Shown one piece after another: positions 1-6,740 of a DNA stretch of 14,082 nucleotides. A model generated the notes under the pieces. The model saw only the letters and a list, made by a program, of their open reading frames with translations. It searched no databases and was not told the origin of the DNA. Origin of the DNA: Dongia_B sp035539075. Its GTDB lineage: Bacteria; Pseudomonadota; Alphaproteobacteria; Dongiales; Dongiaceae. The stretch is from the NCBI GenBank assembly GCA_035539075.1, contig DATLJB010000234.1, forward strand, positions 1-14,082. Reading direction: 5' to 3'. Numbering within the stretch: position 1 is the stretch's first letter; each line of letters begins with the position of its first letter. A program made the translations under genes and the position numbers.

Positions 1-133
1 CAACGCCGTGGAAATGGATGCGCTGCTGCGCCAGATGGAAGCGACGCCCCATTCCGGCCAGTGCAATCACGGCCGCCCGACCTATGTCGAGCTGAAGCTC
101 GCGGATATCGAGCGCCTGTTCGGTCGACGCTGA
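1..133 (+). CDS. mutL: DNA mismatch repair protein MutL, C-terminal end (partial)
   Basis: Only the last 43 residues are present, in frame from base 2 to a TGA at 131-133. MutL couples mismatch recognition by MutS to strand incision and removal. The visible piece belongs to the C-terminal dimerisation domain. It carries CNHGRPT near residues 21-27 of the fragment and ends in an ADIERLFGRR-like tail typical of alphaproteobacterial MutL. A C-x-H-G-R-P motif is known as part of the metal-binding endonuclease site in MutL proteins from species that lack MutH, so this MutL is probably the nicking type; the DQHAxxE motif that would confirm this lies outside the window. The next gene starts 3 nt after the stop on the same strand, so the two are likely cotranscribed. 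The family call is fairly secure despite the short length. Confidence 0.85.
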   Translation, partial: NAVEMDALLRQMEATPHSGQCNHGRPTYVELKLADIERLFGRR

Positions 134-136
134 TTT

Positions 137-685
137 ATGTCTTCCGCGATCTCATTGCGCTCGGCGATGCGCGCCGATGCCGAAGCGATCGCAGCTCTGC
201 ATGCGGCGGTCTGGCATGCGACTTATCGGCATCTTGCCCCGCCGGCAGCGGTGGCAGCCCTGACCGAGGCGCGCCGCCTGTGGCAGTGGCAGGACGTCCT
301 GGGCGGGAGTGACTCGGGAAGTCTGACGCTGATTGCTGAAATCGATGGCCGGATTGTCGGCTTTGTCCATGCGGCAGCGCCGCAGGAGCCGCTTTTCGAC
401 GCGCGCCGGGAAGTCAAATATCTTTATGTCGGCCGGGCATTGGCGCGCCGCGGAATCGGCCGTCTCCTGCTGACACGGATCGCCTTCATGCTGCACGCAC
501 AGGGGCATCAGGCGATGGCTCTGGGCGTCGTCGCCGGTAATGAACCTGCGATCCAATTTTACGAGGCGCTAGGTGGCAAATTGATCGGCCGGTACACCGA
601 TCCCGGCCCGCTTTGGCGCTCCGAAAACCTGCTCTATGCATGGGACGATCTTGCGGTCTTCGTGGAGCCGTCTTCAGGCGGCTGA
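137..685 (+). CDS. GNAT-family N-acetyltransferase
   Basis: The protein has 182 residues and an ordinary single GNAT domain, which transfers an acetyl group from acetyl-CoA to an amine. The substrate cannot be told from sequence. The start of the fold is visible at residues 6-30 (LRSAMRADAEAIAALHAAVW). The central strand is near residues 93-99 (VKYLYVG), followed by the acetyl-CoA pyrophosphate loop ARRGIGRLLL at about 103-112. The late NEPAIQFYEALGG motif lies at about 135-147. The W..TY stretch near residues 26-30 is common in PhnO/YkkB-like GNATs. The ATG lies 3 nt after the mutL stop, so translation is probably coupled. The 3' end overlaps the convergent rsmD stop by 12 bp (674-685), leaving no room for a conventional terminator. 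The family is certain; the function is unknown. Confidence 0.85.
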   Translation: MSSAISLRSAMRADAEAIAALHAAVWHATYRHLAPPAAVAALTEARRLWQWQDVLGGSDSGSLTLIAEIDGRIVGFVHAAAPQEPLFDARREVKYLYVGRALARRGIGRLLLTRIAFMLHAQGHQAMALGVVAGNEPAIQFYEALGGKLIGRYTDPGPLWRSENLLYAWDDLAVFVEPSSGG

Positions 686-1246
686 GCTTTCCTTGCGCAG
701 AATGACGATCCGCGCCTTGCCATAGGCCCGGTCGGTGATTGCCACATAGCCGGCCGGCGGATCGAAGGCATCGCGCCGATCCATTTCCGCGACGATGACC
801 GCATCGGCGGCGATCCAACCGTTCTTTTCCAGCGCGACGAGGGAAGCCGGAACGAGATCCTTGCCATAAGGCGGATCGAGAAAGATGAGGTCGGCCGGGG
901 CGCGGCCGCCGAAGCCACGCGCAGCCGGCGGCCTGGTGGCGTCGGCCGCCTGGACTGTGGTGCGCATTTCCTCGCGGCAGCCGGCGACATTGGCGCGGAT
1001 CGCCTTCAAGGAAGCGGCATCGCTGTCAAAGGCAACCAGGCTGGCGGCGCCGCGCGACAGGGCTTCGAGCCCAAGGGCGCCGGAACCGGCAAAGGCATCG
1101 AGTACCCGGGCATCCCGCACGACATTTTCGCCATGGACCAGCATGTTGAAGATCGCCTGGCGGGCCCGGTCGGCGGTCGGCCGCACATCGCGGCCCTCCG
1201 GCACCGCCAGCTTCTTGCCCTTATGGGCGCCGCTGTCGATGCGCAT
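674..1246 (-). CDS. rsmD: 16S rRNA (guanine(966)-N(2))-methyltransferase RsmD
   Basis: The protein has 190 residues, the usual RsmD size. It methylates N2 of G966 in 16S rRNA using S-adenosylmethionine, in the cytoplasm on the assembling 30S subunit. Visible features are the N-terminal RNA-side motif with RPTADRARQAIFN at about 22-34, the SAM-binding motif I VLDAFAGSGALGLEALSRGA at 48-67, an acidic SAM-ribose position at VAFDSD (about 71-76), and the catalytic DPPYG at 124-128. The frame stays open upstream to 1624, but that part translates into low-complexity sequence antisense-like to nothing in the family. The ATG giving MRIDSGAHKGKKLAVPEG is therefore the start. This start lies inside the end of rluB (26-nt overlap), which suggests a shared message and coupling. 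The stop overlaps the end of the convergent GNAT gene. Confidence 0.95.
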   Translation of the reverse strand: MRIDSGAHKGKKLAVPEGRDVRPTADRARQAIFNMLVHGENVVRDARVLDAFAGSGALGLEALSRGAASLVAFDSDAASLKAIRANVAGCREEMRTTVQAADATRPPAARGFGGRAPADLIFLDPPYGKDLVPASLVALEKNGWIAADAVIVAEMDRRDAFDPPAGYVAITDRAYGKARIVILRKESSAA

Positions 1247-2747
1247 GCTTGGCTTTGGGGCCGCCGGCGCGGCTGGCGGAACGGCCGCTCGGATGGTTGC
1301 CGGAGGCCGTATCGGGTTTCCCGCTGGACCGCGCCGGGCGCGTATCTGCCGCCGCGGACTTGGCCGGCCGCGTCTTGCCGCTGTCCGAGTTACCCTTGCC
1401 CGGCTTAGCCGTGCCGGAACCGCGGTCGCTCCGTTTAAAGTTGCCGGCTTTCGTCTCATCCCGGGATTTGCCTGGGAATTTCTGTTCCACAGGCTTTCCG
1501 GCCTGCGGTCGTGCATGCCGCTGCGCCAACTCCTCGGCGCGTTCCTCCCTGCCGGCGCGGTCGAGCGCGTTGCGGAGCGAGGCCGCCAAAGCTTCGGCCG
1601 ATTGCTGTTTTCGCGGATCGACACCGAGATCGTTCTCCTGCCGCGTTATCTGGCGACCAGGTTTGCGGTCCGCCTGTACCCGGAGCTGGCTCGGACGCTC
1701 ATCTCGTTGCTGCTGAGGACGGTCGCGGTCCTGTCGGCGGTCACTGTTGCCGCGACGCTGATCGCTCGCAGCCTGGCGATGTTCCGCTATGTGCGGGCCA
1801 TCTGCAGTGCGCGACGCCGTGCGGCTGCGCTGATCTCGACCCTGGCGATCCCGATTCTGATAGACGCGGCTATCTCGCTCGTCTGTTGGCGCCGCGGAAC
1901 GGCTTTCGCCTTGCCGCGGCTTCGGCGGCCGTGCCTTGCCGCCGCCGGCCTGATGCGGGCGCAAGGGCTGCACGGCGCCGGGTTGTCCTAACTGGTCGCG
2001 CAGGACCTTGCCGGGCACTTCCTCCATCTGGCCTTTTTCCAGATGGCCAAGCTGGAAGGGACCGTAGGACAGGCGGATCAGGCGGCTGACGGTCCAGCCG
2101 AAGAAGGCGCAGACCTTACGGATTTCCCGGTTCTTGCCTTCGGTCAGACTCATGGTCAGCCAGGCATTGTCGCCCTGCTGGCGGTCGAGCACCGCCTCGA
2201 TGGCGCCATAGCGCACGCCTTCGATCTCGATGCCTCTGGCCAGGCGGGTCAACGAGGTAGGATCGATGTGGCCATTGACGCGCACGCGGTAGCGCCGCAC
2301 CCAGCCGGTGGCCGGCAGTTCGAGCCGCCGCGCCAATTCGCCGTCATTGGTGAGCAGCAGCAATCCTTCGGAATTGAGATCGAGCCGGCCAACCGAAATC
2401 ACCCGCGGCAAACCCTCGGGCAGGTTATCGAAGACAGTCGGGCGGCCTTCGGGGTCCTTGGCCGTCGTCACCAGGCCGCGTGGCTTGTGATAGCGGAAGA
2501 GGCGGGTCTTTTCCGCCTCGGGCAGGGGTTTGCCATCGACCCGCACCACGTCCATCGGCCCGACATTGACGGCGGGCGAGACGAGTTTCTTGCCGTTGAG
2601 TGTGACGCGGCCGGCGGCAATCCAGGCCTCGGCGTCGCGCCGCGAACAGAGGCCGGCGCGCGCCATTACCTTGGCGATGCGCTCGCCTTCTGGGGTTTCC
2701 GCTGCAGCAACCTTGTTCTGCGAATGGCCGTCACGCTCGTCGGTCAT
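1221..2747 (-). CDS. rluB: 23S rRNA pseudouridine synthase RluB-like, with long basic disordered tail
   Basis: The protein has 508 residues and belongs to the RsuA/RluB/RluE/RluF family, which converts specific uridines to pseudouridine (RluB: U2605 of 23S rRNA). An S4 RNA-binding domain occupies about residues 22-69 (ERIAKVMARAGLCSRRDAE). The synthase domain runs from about 83 to 240 with the catalytic-Asp motif GRLDLNSEGLLLLTNDGEL (Asp123). A KNREIRKV motif lies near 205-212, followed by RLIRLSYGPFQLG near 222-234. Residues from about 262 to 508 are R/Q/D/S/K/P-rich, without hydrophobic core, and match no domain I know; E. coli RluB is far shorter. The start at 2747 is chosen because its ATG shares one base with the TGA of the upstream hydrolase (TGATG). 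An earlier in-frame start at 2819 would only add 24 non-conserved residues. RluE or RluF cannot be fully excluded as the closest paralogue. Confidence 0.88.
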   Translation of the reverse strand: MTDERDGHSQNKVAAAETPEGERIAKVMARAGLCSRRDAEAWIAAGRVTLNGKKLVSPAVNVGPMDVVRVDGKPLPEAEKTRLFRYHKPRGLVTTAKDPEGRPTVFDNLPEGLPRVISVGRLDLNSEGLLLLTNDGELARRLELPATGWVRRYRVRVNGHIDPTSLTRLARGIEIEGVRYGAIEAVLDRQQGDNAWLTMSLTEGKNREIRKVCAFFGWTVSRLIRLSYGPFQLGHLEKGQMEEVPGKVLRDQLGQPGAVQPLRPHQAGGGKARPPKPRQGESRSAAPTDERDSRVYQNRDRQGRDQRSRTASRTADGPHIAEHRQAASDQRRGNSDRRQDRDRPQQQRDERPSQLRVQADRKPGRQITRQENDLGVDPRKQQSAEALAASLRNALDRAGREERAEELAQRHARPQAGKPVEQKFPGKSRDETKAGNFKRSDRGSGTAKPGKGNSDSGKTRPAKSAAADTRPARSSGKPDTASGNHPSGRSASRAGGPKAKHAHRQRRP

Positions 2748-3463
2748 CAGCGCGCCGCCGCTACGAAGGCGCTCATCAGCTTGGCGTCGCCCGGGTCGAC
2801 AACGAATTCCGGATGCCATTGCACGCCGATGCAGAAGCGCTTGCGCGGATCTTCCAGCCCCTCGATCACGCCGTCATCGGCGGTGGCGTTGGCGATGATG
2901 CCGGGGCCTACCGCCTTGACCGCCTGATGATGGGCGCTGTTGACCATCAGCCGGTCGGTGCCGCAGATGCGCTGCAGCAGGCTGTCTTTCGCCAGCGTCA
3001 CGGCGTGACCGGCCGTATGGCGGGGATTGGGCTGCTCATGCAGGATATGGCCATCGACCGCATCCTCGATATGCTGGATGAGCGTGCCGCCCAGCATGAC
3101 ATTCAGCAGTTGTTCGCCGCCGCAAATGCCGAGGATCGGCTTGTCGCGTTCCAGCATCGCCTGGGTGATGGCCCATTCGAACGCCGTGCGGCCCTCTTTC
3201 GTGGCGACGGTGATATGGCGCGTATTGTCGCCATAAAGGCTGGGATCGATGTCGAAAGCGCCGCCGGTCACCACGAGACCGTCGAGCCGATCCGCCAGGC
3301 TGCCGACCTGTGTAACATTGTGCGGCAGGCAGATGGGAATGCCCCCGGCGCCGGCGATCGCACCGCAATAGTTCTCACGAATGCTGTAACGAGGGGATTT
3401 GGCGAAGCCGCTCGGCGCATCGGCGTCGAGGGTTAGTCCGATCAGGGGAGCTTGCTGGGTCAT
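2747..3463 (-). CDS. Class I glutamine amidotransferase-like / peptidase C26 hydrolase (gamma-glutamyl-GABA hydrolase family)
   Basis: The protein has 238 residues, the normal length for the PuuD-like C26 family, which cleaves gamma-glutamyl amide bonds. The full catalytic set is visible: nucleophile Cys114 in LGICGGEQLLNVMLGG, and His217 with Glu219 in GVQWHPEF. The first glycine-rich oxyanion-side motif VVTGGAFDIDPSLYG is at about 64-78. The residue after CG is Gly where the E. coli PuuD-type motif has Arg (ICRG); the ICGG form is seen in other alphaproteobacterial members as far as I recall. No GABA/putrescine genes are nearby, so the true substrate is open. The gene stops in a TGATG overlap with rluB. 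It starts 31 nt after the YfhO-like gene, on the same strand. No strong Shine-Dalgarno is visible before this ATG. Confidence 0.85.
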   Translation of the reverse strand: MTQQAPLIGLTLDADAPSGFAKSPRYSIRENYCGAIAGAGGIPICLPHNVTQVGSLADRLDGLVVTGGAFDIDPSLYGDNTRHITVATKEGRTAFEWAITQAMLERDKPILGICGGEQLLNVMLGGTLIQHIEDAVDGHILHEQPNPRHTAGHAVTLAKDSLLQRICGTDRLMVNSAHHQAVKAVGPGIIANATADDGVIEGLEDPRKRFCIGVQWHPEFVVDPGDAKLMSAFVAAAR

Positions 3464-3494
3464 GATGCGAAGCTAAACCATAACCGGCGGATTC

Positions 3495-5660
3495 TCACAA
3501 GGCGTCCGGTCGCGCCCGCCAGCGATATTGCAGGGCGATCGCCGCCGCGAGGCTCAACAGTGATATAATTGCACTTAAAATCAAGATATTAGGCATGAAG
3601 CTCACGGTCACCGTTCCGGTAAAGCCGGCTGGCAGCCTGACGGCCGGCACAATCCCGCCCAGCTGCTGAGCCGGTGTTTCCCGGCCGTTCAGATAGACGT
3701 GATATCCGGGATACCACGGGCGGGCGAACACTAGCGGCCCGCCGTCATATCGATCGTCGAGCGTGACGGACCAGCTCTCCTGGCGGTCCTCGAACCGTAG
3801 CAATGCGGCTGTCACTCCGGGTGGGATGAAGGACAAGCTGCCCCCATGTTCCACGAAATTCTCCGGCGCCGTGAAAAGCGTGCCTTCCGTCCCGGCCAGC
3901 GATTGCTGCGCCCAGTCAGGGGGGGCCACGCGCTCCAACCGCCTTGCCCAATCGCCCGTCTCGGCGAAGATGCGATCAATGCGCAGCAGGCGCGCAAAGC
4001 TGACGGAGGTATTGGCCTCCTGCTGGAAAAGCCGTTCAAGAGAGTCCGTGCGGCTGTCGCCGAGATGTCCGAAGCCGAAGAAGTCGACGACAGAGTCGGG
4101 GCCGAGCGCGCTGTATCCGGAGATCGATCGCCCGTCCAATGCAAAGGAGACGTTGCCGTATAGTTTTCCGGTGTCTTCCGTGAATTCCTTCCGGCCGAGA
4201 TGGTCGACCAGGAAGAGGGTATTGCCGTCGCCACTGAAGACTTGCCGCGTCCACGAAGTCGCGCGATCAGGTTGGGCAAAGCGGATCAAACCGGGATTGG
4301 TCGGCCAGAAGCTTATCAGCAAGGCAAAGATGCCGACATGCATCAGGGTCAGCAGCGCCGCCCACCGGTGGCGATATTTCGTCGGAAGGCAGACAACGAG
4401 AAAGGCGAGCCCCATCGTGGTCGCTGCCTGCGCCAGGATGGCGGGAGCGAAGGCAGGTAGGCGAGGGGCGACCAGAATCGCAACCAGCGTGGGACAGGCA
4501 ATGCTGCCTGTGACGACGAGCCAGCTCCAGCCGTGATCGGCATGGCCCTCCTGCCGGCGCAGGACGAGGCTGCGCGCGACGGCCAAACCTGCCAGGATCA
4601 GCGCTGCGGGCAGAAAGCGGGTCGGATACCGCAAGAAGCCCATGCTTGGCAGCATGGCGAGGATGAACAGGCTGACGGCGCTCCAGAAGAGCGGCACGAA
4701 ACGATGATCGCGCCACGCGGTAGGCGTTTTGAAGAGGGCCGTTGCACACAGAATGGGAAAGGCCCAGTCGACATAAGCCTGTGGCAGACTGAGCACCCGC
4801 CACGTGCTGTCCCAATCGGTCCAGCTGGACACGAAGACCGGGAGGCCCAGGGCGAACAGGGCTTGGGGCGGAAGAAGATAGCCGCCGGCGGCAAATTCCG
4901 CGGGGCGTGTCGAAGCGGCGAAGGCTTCCATCAAGGGTAGGATTGCCGGCAGGGACATGGCAAGGCCGGCGATCAGGGCAGCCAGCATCATCCCAAGCAT
5001 CGCATATTGTCCACGCCGCCAGAGAGCCAGCAAAAGGCTGCCTGAAACGATCACCAGGACAAGATCGACTTGCGGCGAGCCTGCCAGGCCCGTCATTGCA
5101 ACCGAGATCGAGGTGCCAAGAAACCAGCGACGGTTTTCCTGCAGCCAAATGAGCCCGGCGACAGCCCATGAGAACCAGCTCAGCGCGGCGAGGAGGGGCA
5201 GCCAAGTTATGGATGCCCAATAGATCAGCCAGATCCCGCTGCTGCTGAGAACGGCGATATAGAGGGCCTCGTCGAAACGGCAGCGCAACGCGCGGCAGCC
5301 GACAAAGGTGCCGGCTGCAAGGATGGTTAGGTGGCAGATGGCAAAGATGGTCGCCTGGCAGCTGAAGGGGATCTCGCTCAGGTAAAAGGCCAGGTAGAGC
5401 AGGTCGCTGAACGGGTTGAAGATCGCATACTGGTATTCACCGACCAGATTGCCGCCATGCCAGCTGCGTAAAGAGATGAGCGGCAATTGAAACTGCGATA
5501 GCTGGCGGCCGATTTCGTGGAATGCGGGCAGGAACTGCGTCTGGGCGTCATCGATATAGTAGAAAGCCGTTCCATGAACGAGCGCCGGGAAGGCCGCCAA
5601 GCCGACGGCCGCGCTGATCAATAGAAGCCAGTGATGAAGCTGCCAGCCCAGAAAGCGCAC
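3495..5660 (-). CDS. YfhO-family polytopic membrane protein (putative GT-C-type glycosyltransferase)
   Basis: The protein has 721 residues and starts at a GTG; the next upstream in-frame stop is about 37 nt away and no better start exists. It opens with a membrane helix at about 11-31, then a loop with IDDAQTQFLP at about 36-45 and GGNLVGEYQYAIFNPFSDLLYL at about 69-90. Many hydrophobic helices follow up to about residue 460, then a ~220-residue soluble domain, then one last helix at about 689-710 and a short basic end. This order, and the ARPWYPGYHVYLNG / AVRLPAGFTGTVTVSFMP pattern just before the last helix, match the YfhO family (PF09586). Gram-positive members add sugars to lipid-linked or teichoic acid acceptors outside the membrane; the role in Gram-negatives is not established. 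The acidic pair D37-D38 in the first loop is where GT-C enzymes carry catalytic acids. The function stated is inference. Confidence 0.7.
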   Translation of the reverse strand: MRFLGWQLHHWLLLISAAVGLAAFPALVHGTAFYYIDDAQTQFLPAFHEIGRQLSQFQLPLISLRSWHGGNLVGEYQYAIFNPFSDLLYLAFYLSEIPFSCQATIFAICHLTILAAGTFVGCRALRCRFDEALYIAVLSSSGIWLIYWASITWLPLLAALSWFSWAVAGLIWLQENRRWFLGTSISVAMTGLAGSPQVDLVLVIVSGSLLLALWRRGQYAMLGMMLAALIAGLAMSLPAILPLMEAFAASTRPAEFAAGGYLLPPQALFALGLPVFVSSWTDWDSTWRVLSLPQAYVDWAFPILCATALFKTPTAWRDHRFVPLFWSAVSLFILAMLPSMGFLRYPTRFLPAALILAGLAVARSLVLRRQEGHADHGWSWLVVTGSIACPTLVAILVAPRLPAFAPAILAQAATTMGLAFLVVCLPTKYRHRWAALLTLMHVGIFALLISFWPTNPGLIRFAQPDRATSWTRQVFSGDGNTLFLVDHLGRKEFTEDTGKLYGNVSFALDGRSISGYSALGPDSVVDFFGFGHLGDSRTDSLERLFQQEANTSVSFARLLRIDRIFAETGDWARRLERVAPPDWAQQSLAGTEGTLFTAPENFVEHGGSLSFIPPGVTAALLRFEDRQESWSVTLDDRYDGGPLVFARPWYPGYHVYLNGRETPAQQLGGIVPAVRLPAGFTGTVTVSFMPNILILSAIISLLSLAAAIALQYRWRARPDAL

Positions 5661-5870
5661 CTGTAGATCCCGAGCCGTTGGCGCCGATGAAGGGGTTTAT
5701 TGCTTGCGCCTATCGATGCCTGTCGAGGGTTGAGATTTGATTAATACTTAGCAGCATTGGTCGTCCCGACGCCCTCAGACAACGGAATCTGCGGTATTGC
5801 CGGGCGAGGGTGGAACGGCACAGGCTCGACTTTGCTTGACCGGCGGGCCGGGCTTGGTCTCAATGCGCCT

Positions 5871-6338
5871 ATGGATGACGATAACAATTATATGGCCCTG
5901 GCGTTCGCGCAGGCCGCCCTCGCGGCGGATCGCGATGAAGTGCCGATCGGAGCCGTTCTCGTCGATAGCGCGACCGGCAAGCTTCTCGCGGCCGATCATA
6001 ACCGCGTCGAGGAGTGGCAGGATCCGACTGCACATGCCGAAATGCTGGTGATTCGCCGGGCTGCCCTGGCGCGCGGCGAAAAGCGCCTGCCCGATGCCGA
6101 TCTATTCGTCACGCTGGAGCCCTGTCCGATGTGTGCCACGGCGATAGCCTTCGCCCGGCTGCGTCGCGTCATCTATGCCGCCAGCGATCCCAAAGGCGGG
6201 GGCATCGAACACGGGCCGCGCATTTTTACGCAGCCAACCTGCCATCATCGACCGCAAATATTCGGTGGCTTGGAAATGCAGCGCAGCGCTGAAATGTTGA
6301 AGCGCTTCTTTCAGGCAAAACGCGCTGCGCCGCGCTGA
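5871..6338 (+). CDS. tadA: tRNA-specific adenosine(34) deaminase TadA
   Basis: The protein has 155 residues, typical for TadA. It deaminates A34 of tRNA-Arg(ACG) to inosine, allowing decoding of CGU, CGC and CGA codons. The zinc site is complete: the HAE motif at 55-57 (TAHAEMLVIRRA), with Glu57 as the proton shuttle, and PCPMC with Cys85 and Cys88. The EVPIGAVLVD segment at about 23-32 and the DPKGGGIEHGPRIF region at about 106-119 also fit TadA better than cytidine deaminases. The ATG at 5871 is chosen: the frame is open back to a TTG at 5757, but the added 38 residues look non-conserved and the family starts just before the MALAFAQAALAA helix. No clear Shine-Dalgarno precedes it. It diverges from the YfhO-like gene; the intervening 210 bp show no promoter I can defend. 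An upstream AT-rich patch lies at about 5730-5752. Confidence 0.92.
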   Translation: MDDDNNYMALAFAQAALAADRDEVPIGAVLVDSATGKLLAADHNRVEEWQDPTAHAEMLVIRRAALARGEKRLPDADLFVTLEPCPMCATAIAFARLRRVIYAASDPKGGGIEHGPRIFTQPTCHHRPQIFGGLEMQRSAEMLKRFFQAKRAAPR

Positions 6339-6353
6339 TCTCGCCTGCGTCAG

Positions 6354-6530
6354 CTATTCGTCTCGCTTCTTACCTTCGAGATCTCTTTCCTGCTTCTCGA
6401 CGGCCAGACGATCATTCATCTTTTCGGTTTTGGTACGGCCGAATTTGGTGCGGTTGGCCTCTGCCTGCAGTTTTTCGGCTGCGCGCTTCCGCGCTTTCCG
6501 GAACCGATTAAGATTGACGATCTCCGCCAT
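6354..6530 (-). CDS. DUF4169 family small protein
   Basis: This 58-residue ORF begins MAEIVNLNRFRKARKRAAEK, continues with ANRTKFGRTKTEKMND at about 25-40 and ends LEGKKRDE with a TAG. The length, the MAEIVNL start, the very basic alpha-helical body and the FGRTK motif match the DUF4169 family of alphaproteobacteria, whose function is unknown. An AGAGGC at 6535-6540 (minus strand) lies 4 nt before the ATG and serves as the ribosome binding site. It converges on tadA with a 15-nt gap and diverges from the AsmA gene. DUF4169 genes are, to my recollection, often found close to a ribbon-helix-helix gene and fumC; here both are present about 4.8 kb away, separated by the AsmA and GNAT genes. High lysine and arginine content would suit nucleic-acid or ribosome contact, but that is inference. 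Confidence 0.85.
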   Translation of the reverse strand: MAEIVNLNRFRKARKRAAEKLQAEANRTKFGRTKTEKMNDRLAVEKQERDLEGKKRDE

Positions 6531-6607
6531 GTCTGCCTCTGCCTTTAGGGCTTCGCTGCTGCCGGAAGCGCGGCTGATGAAATTCGTCGTGAGGTAAAGT
6601 TATCACC

Positions 6608-6637
6608 TTGCGGTGGTGGCTGCTTGGCTTCGATAAT
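6608..6637 (+). promoter_or_regulatory. Possible sigma-70-type promoter for the AsmA gene
   Basis: TTGCGG (6608-6613) and GATAAT (6632-6637) are separated by 18 nt. They lie about 100 nt upstream of the AsmA start, in the 210-bp gap between divergent genes. The -10 is one base from consensus and the -35 shares its TTG. This is a visual match only and such matches arise by chance. Confidence 0.3.
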
Positions 6638-6727
6638 AGCCCTAATTGTAGGATGCGCAAGGAGGCTGCACGGAACCTAGCTGTTCTGCAGCGTTCTAAC
6701 AAAGAAGCGTTTTGTCGCGGTTGTGTG

Positions 6728-6736
6728 AAGGTGAGG
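6728..6736 (+). promoter_or_regulatory. Ribosome binding site of the AsmA gene
   Basis: AAGGTGAGG lies 4 nt before the ATG at 6741 and complements the 3' end of 16S rRNA well. It fixes the start of the AsmA protein just before its membrane anchor. Confidence 0.65.
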
Positions 6737-6740
6737 AAAC

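Noticed and set aside
885..1991. A 368-codon plus-strand open frame across rsmD and the rluB tail
   Set aside because: It is antisense to two well-supported genes, its translation is Ala/Arg/Ser-rich without family motifs, and long antisense frames are expected in GC-rich low-complexity coding DNA.
2043..2927. A 294-codon plus-strand open frame antisense to rluB and the C26 hydrolase
   Set aside because: It lies opposite genes with intact catalytic motifs and shows no recognisable domain or start signal.
4267..5220. A 317-codon minus-strand open frame in another frame of the YfhO-like gene
   Set aside because: It is Arg/Ser/Pro-rich with no hydrophobic pattern, while the overlapping frame gives an ordered polytopic membrane protein.
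5757..5870. N-terminal extension of TadA from a TTG codon
   Set aside because: The 38 added residues are not TadA-like and no ribosome binding site supports the TTG; the ATG at 5871 fits the family.
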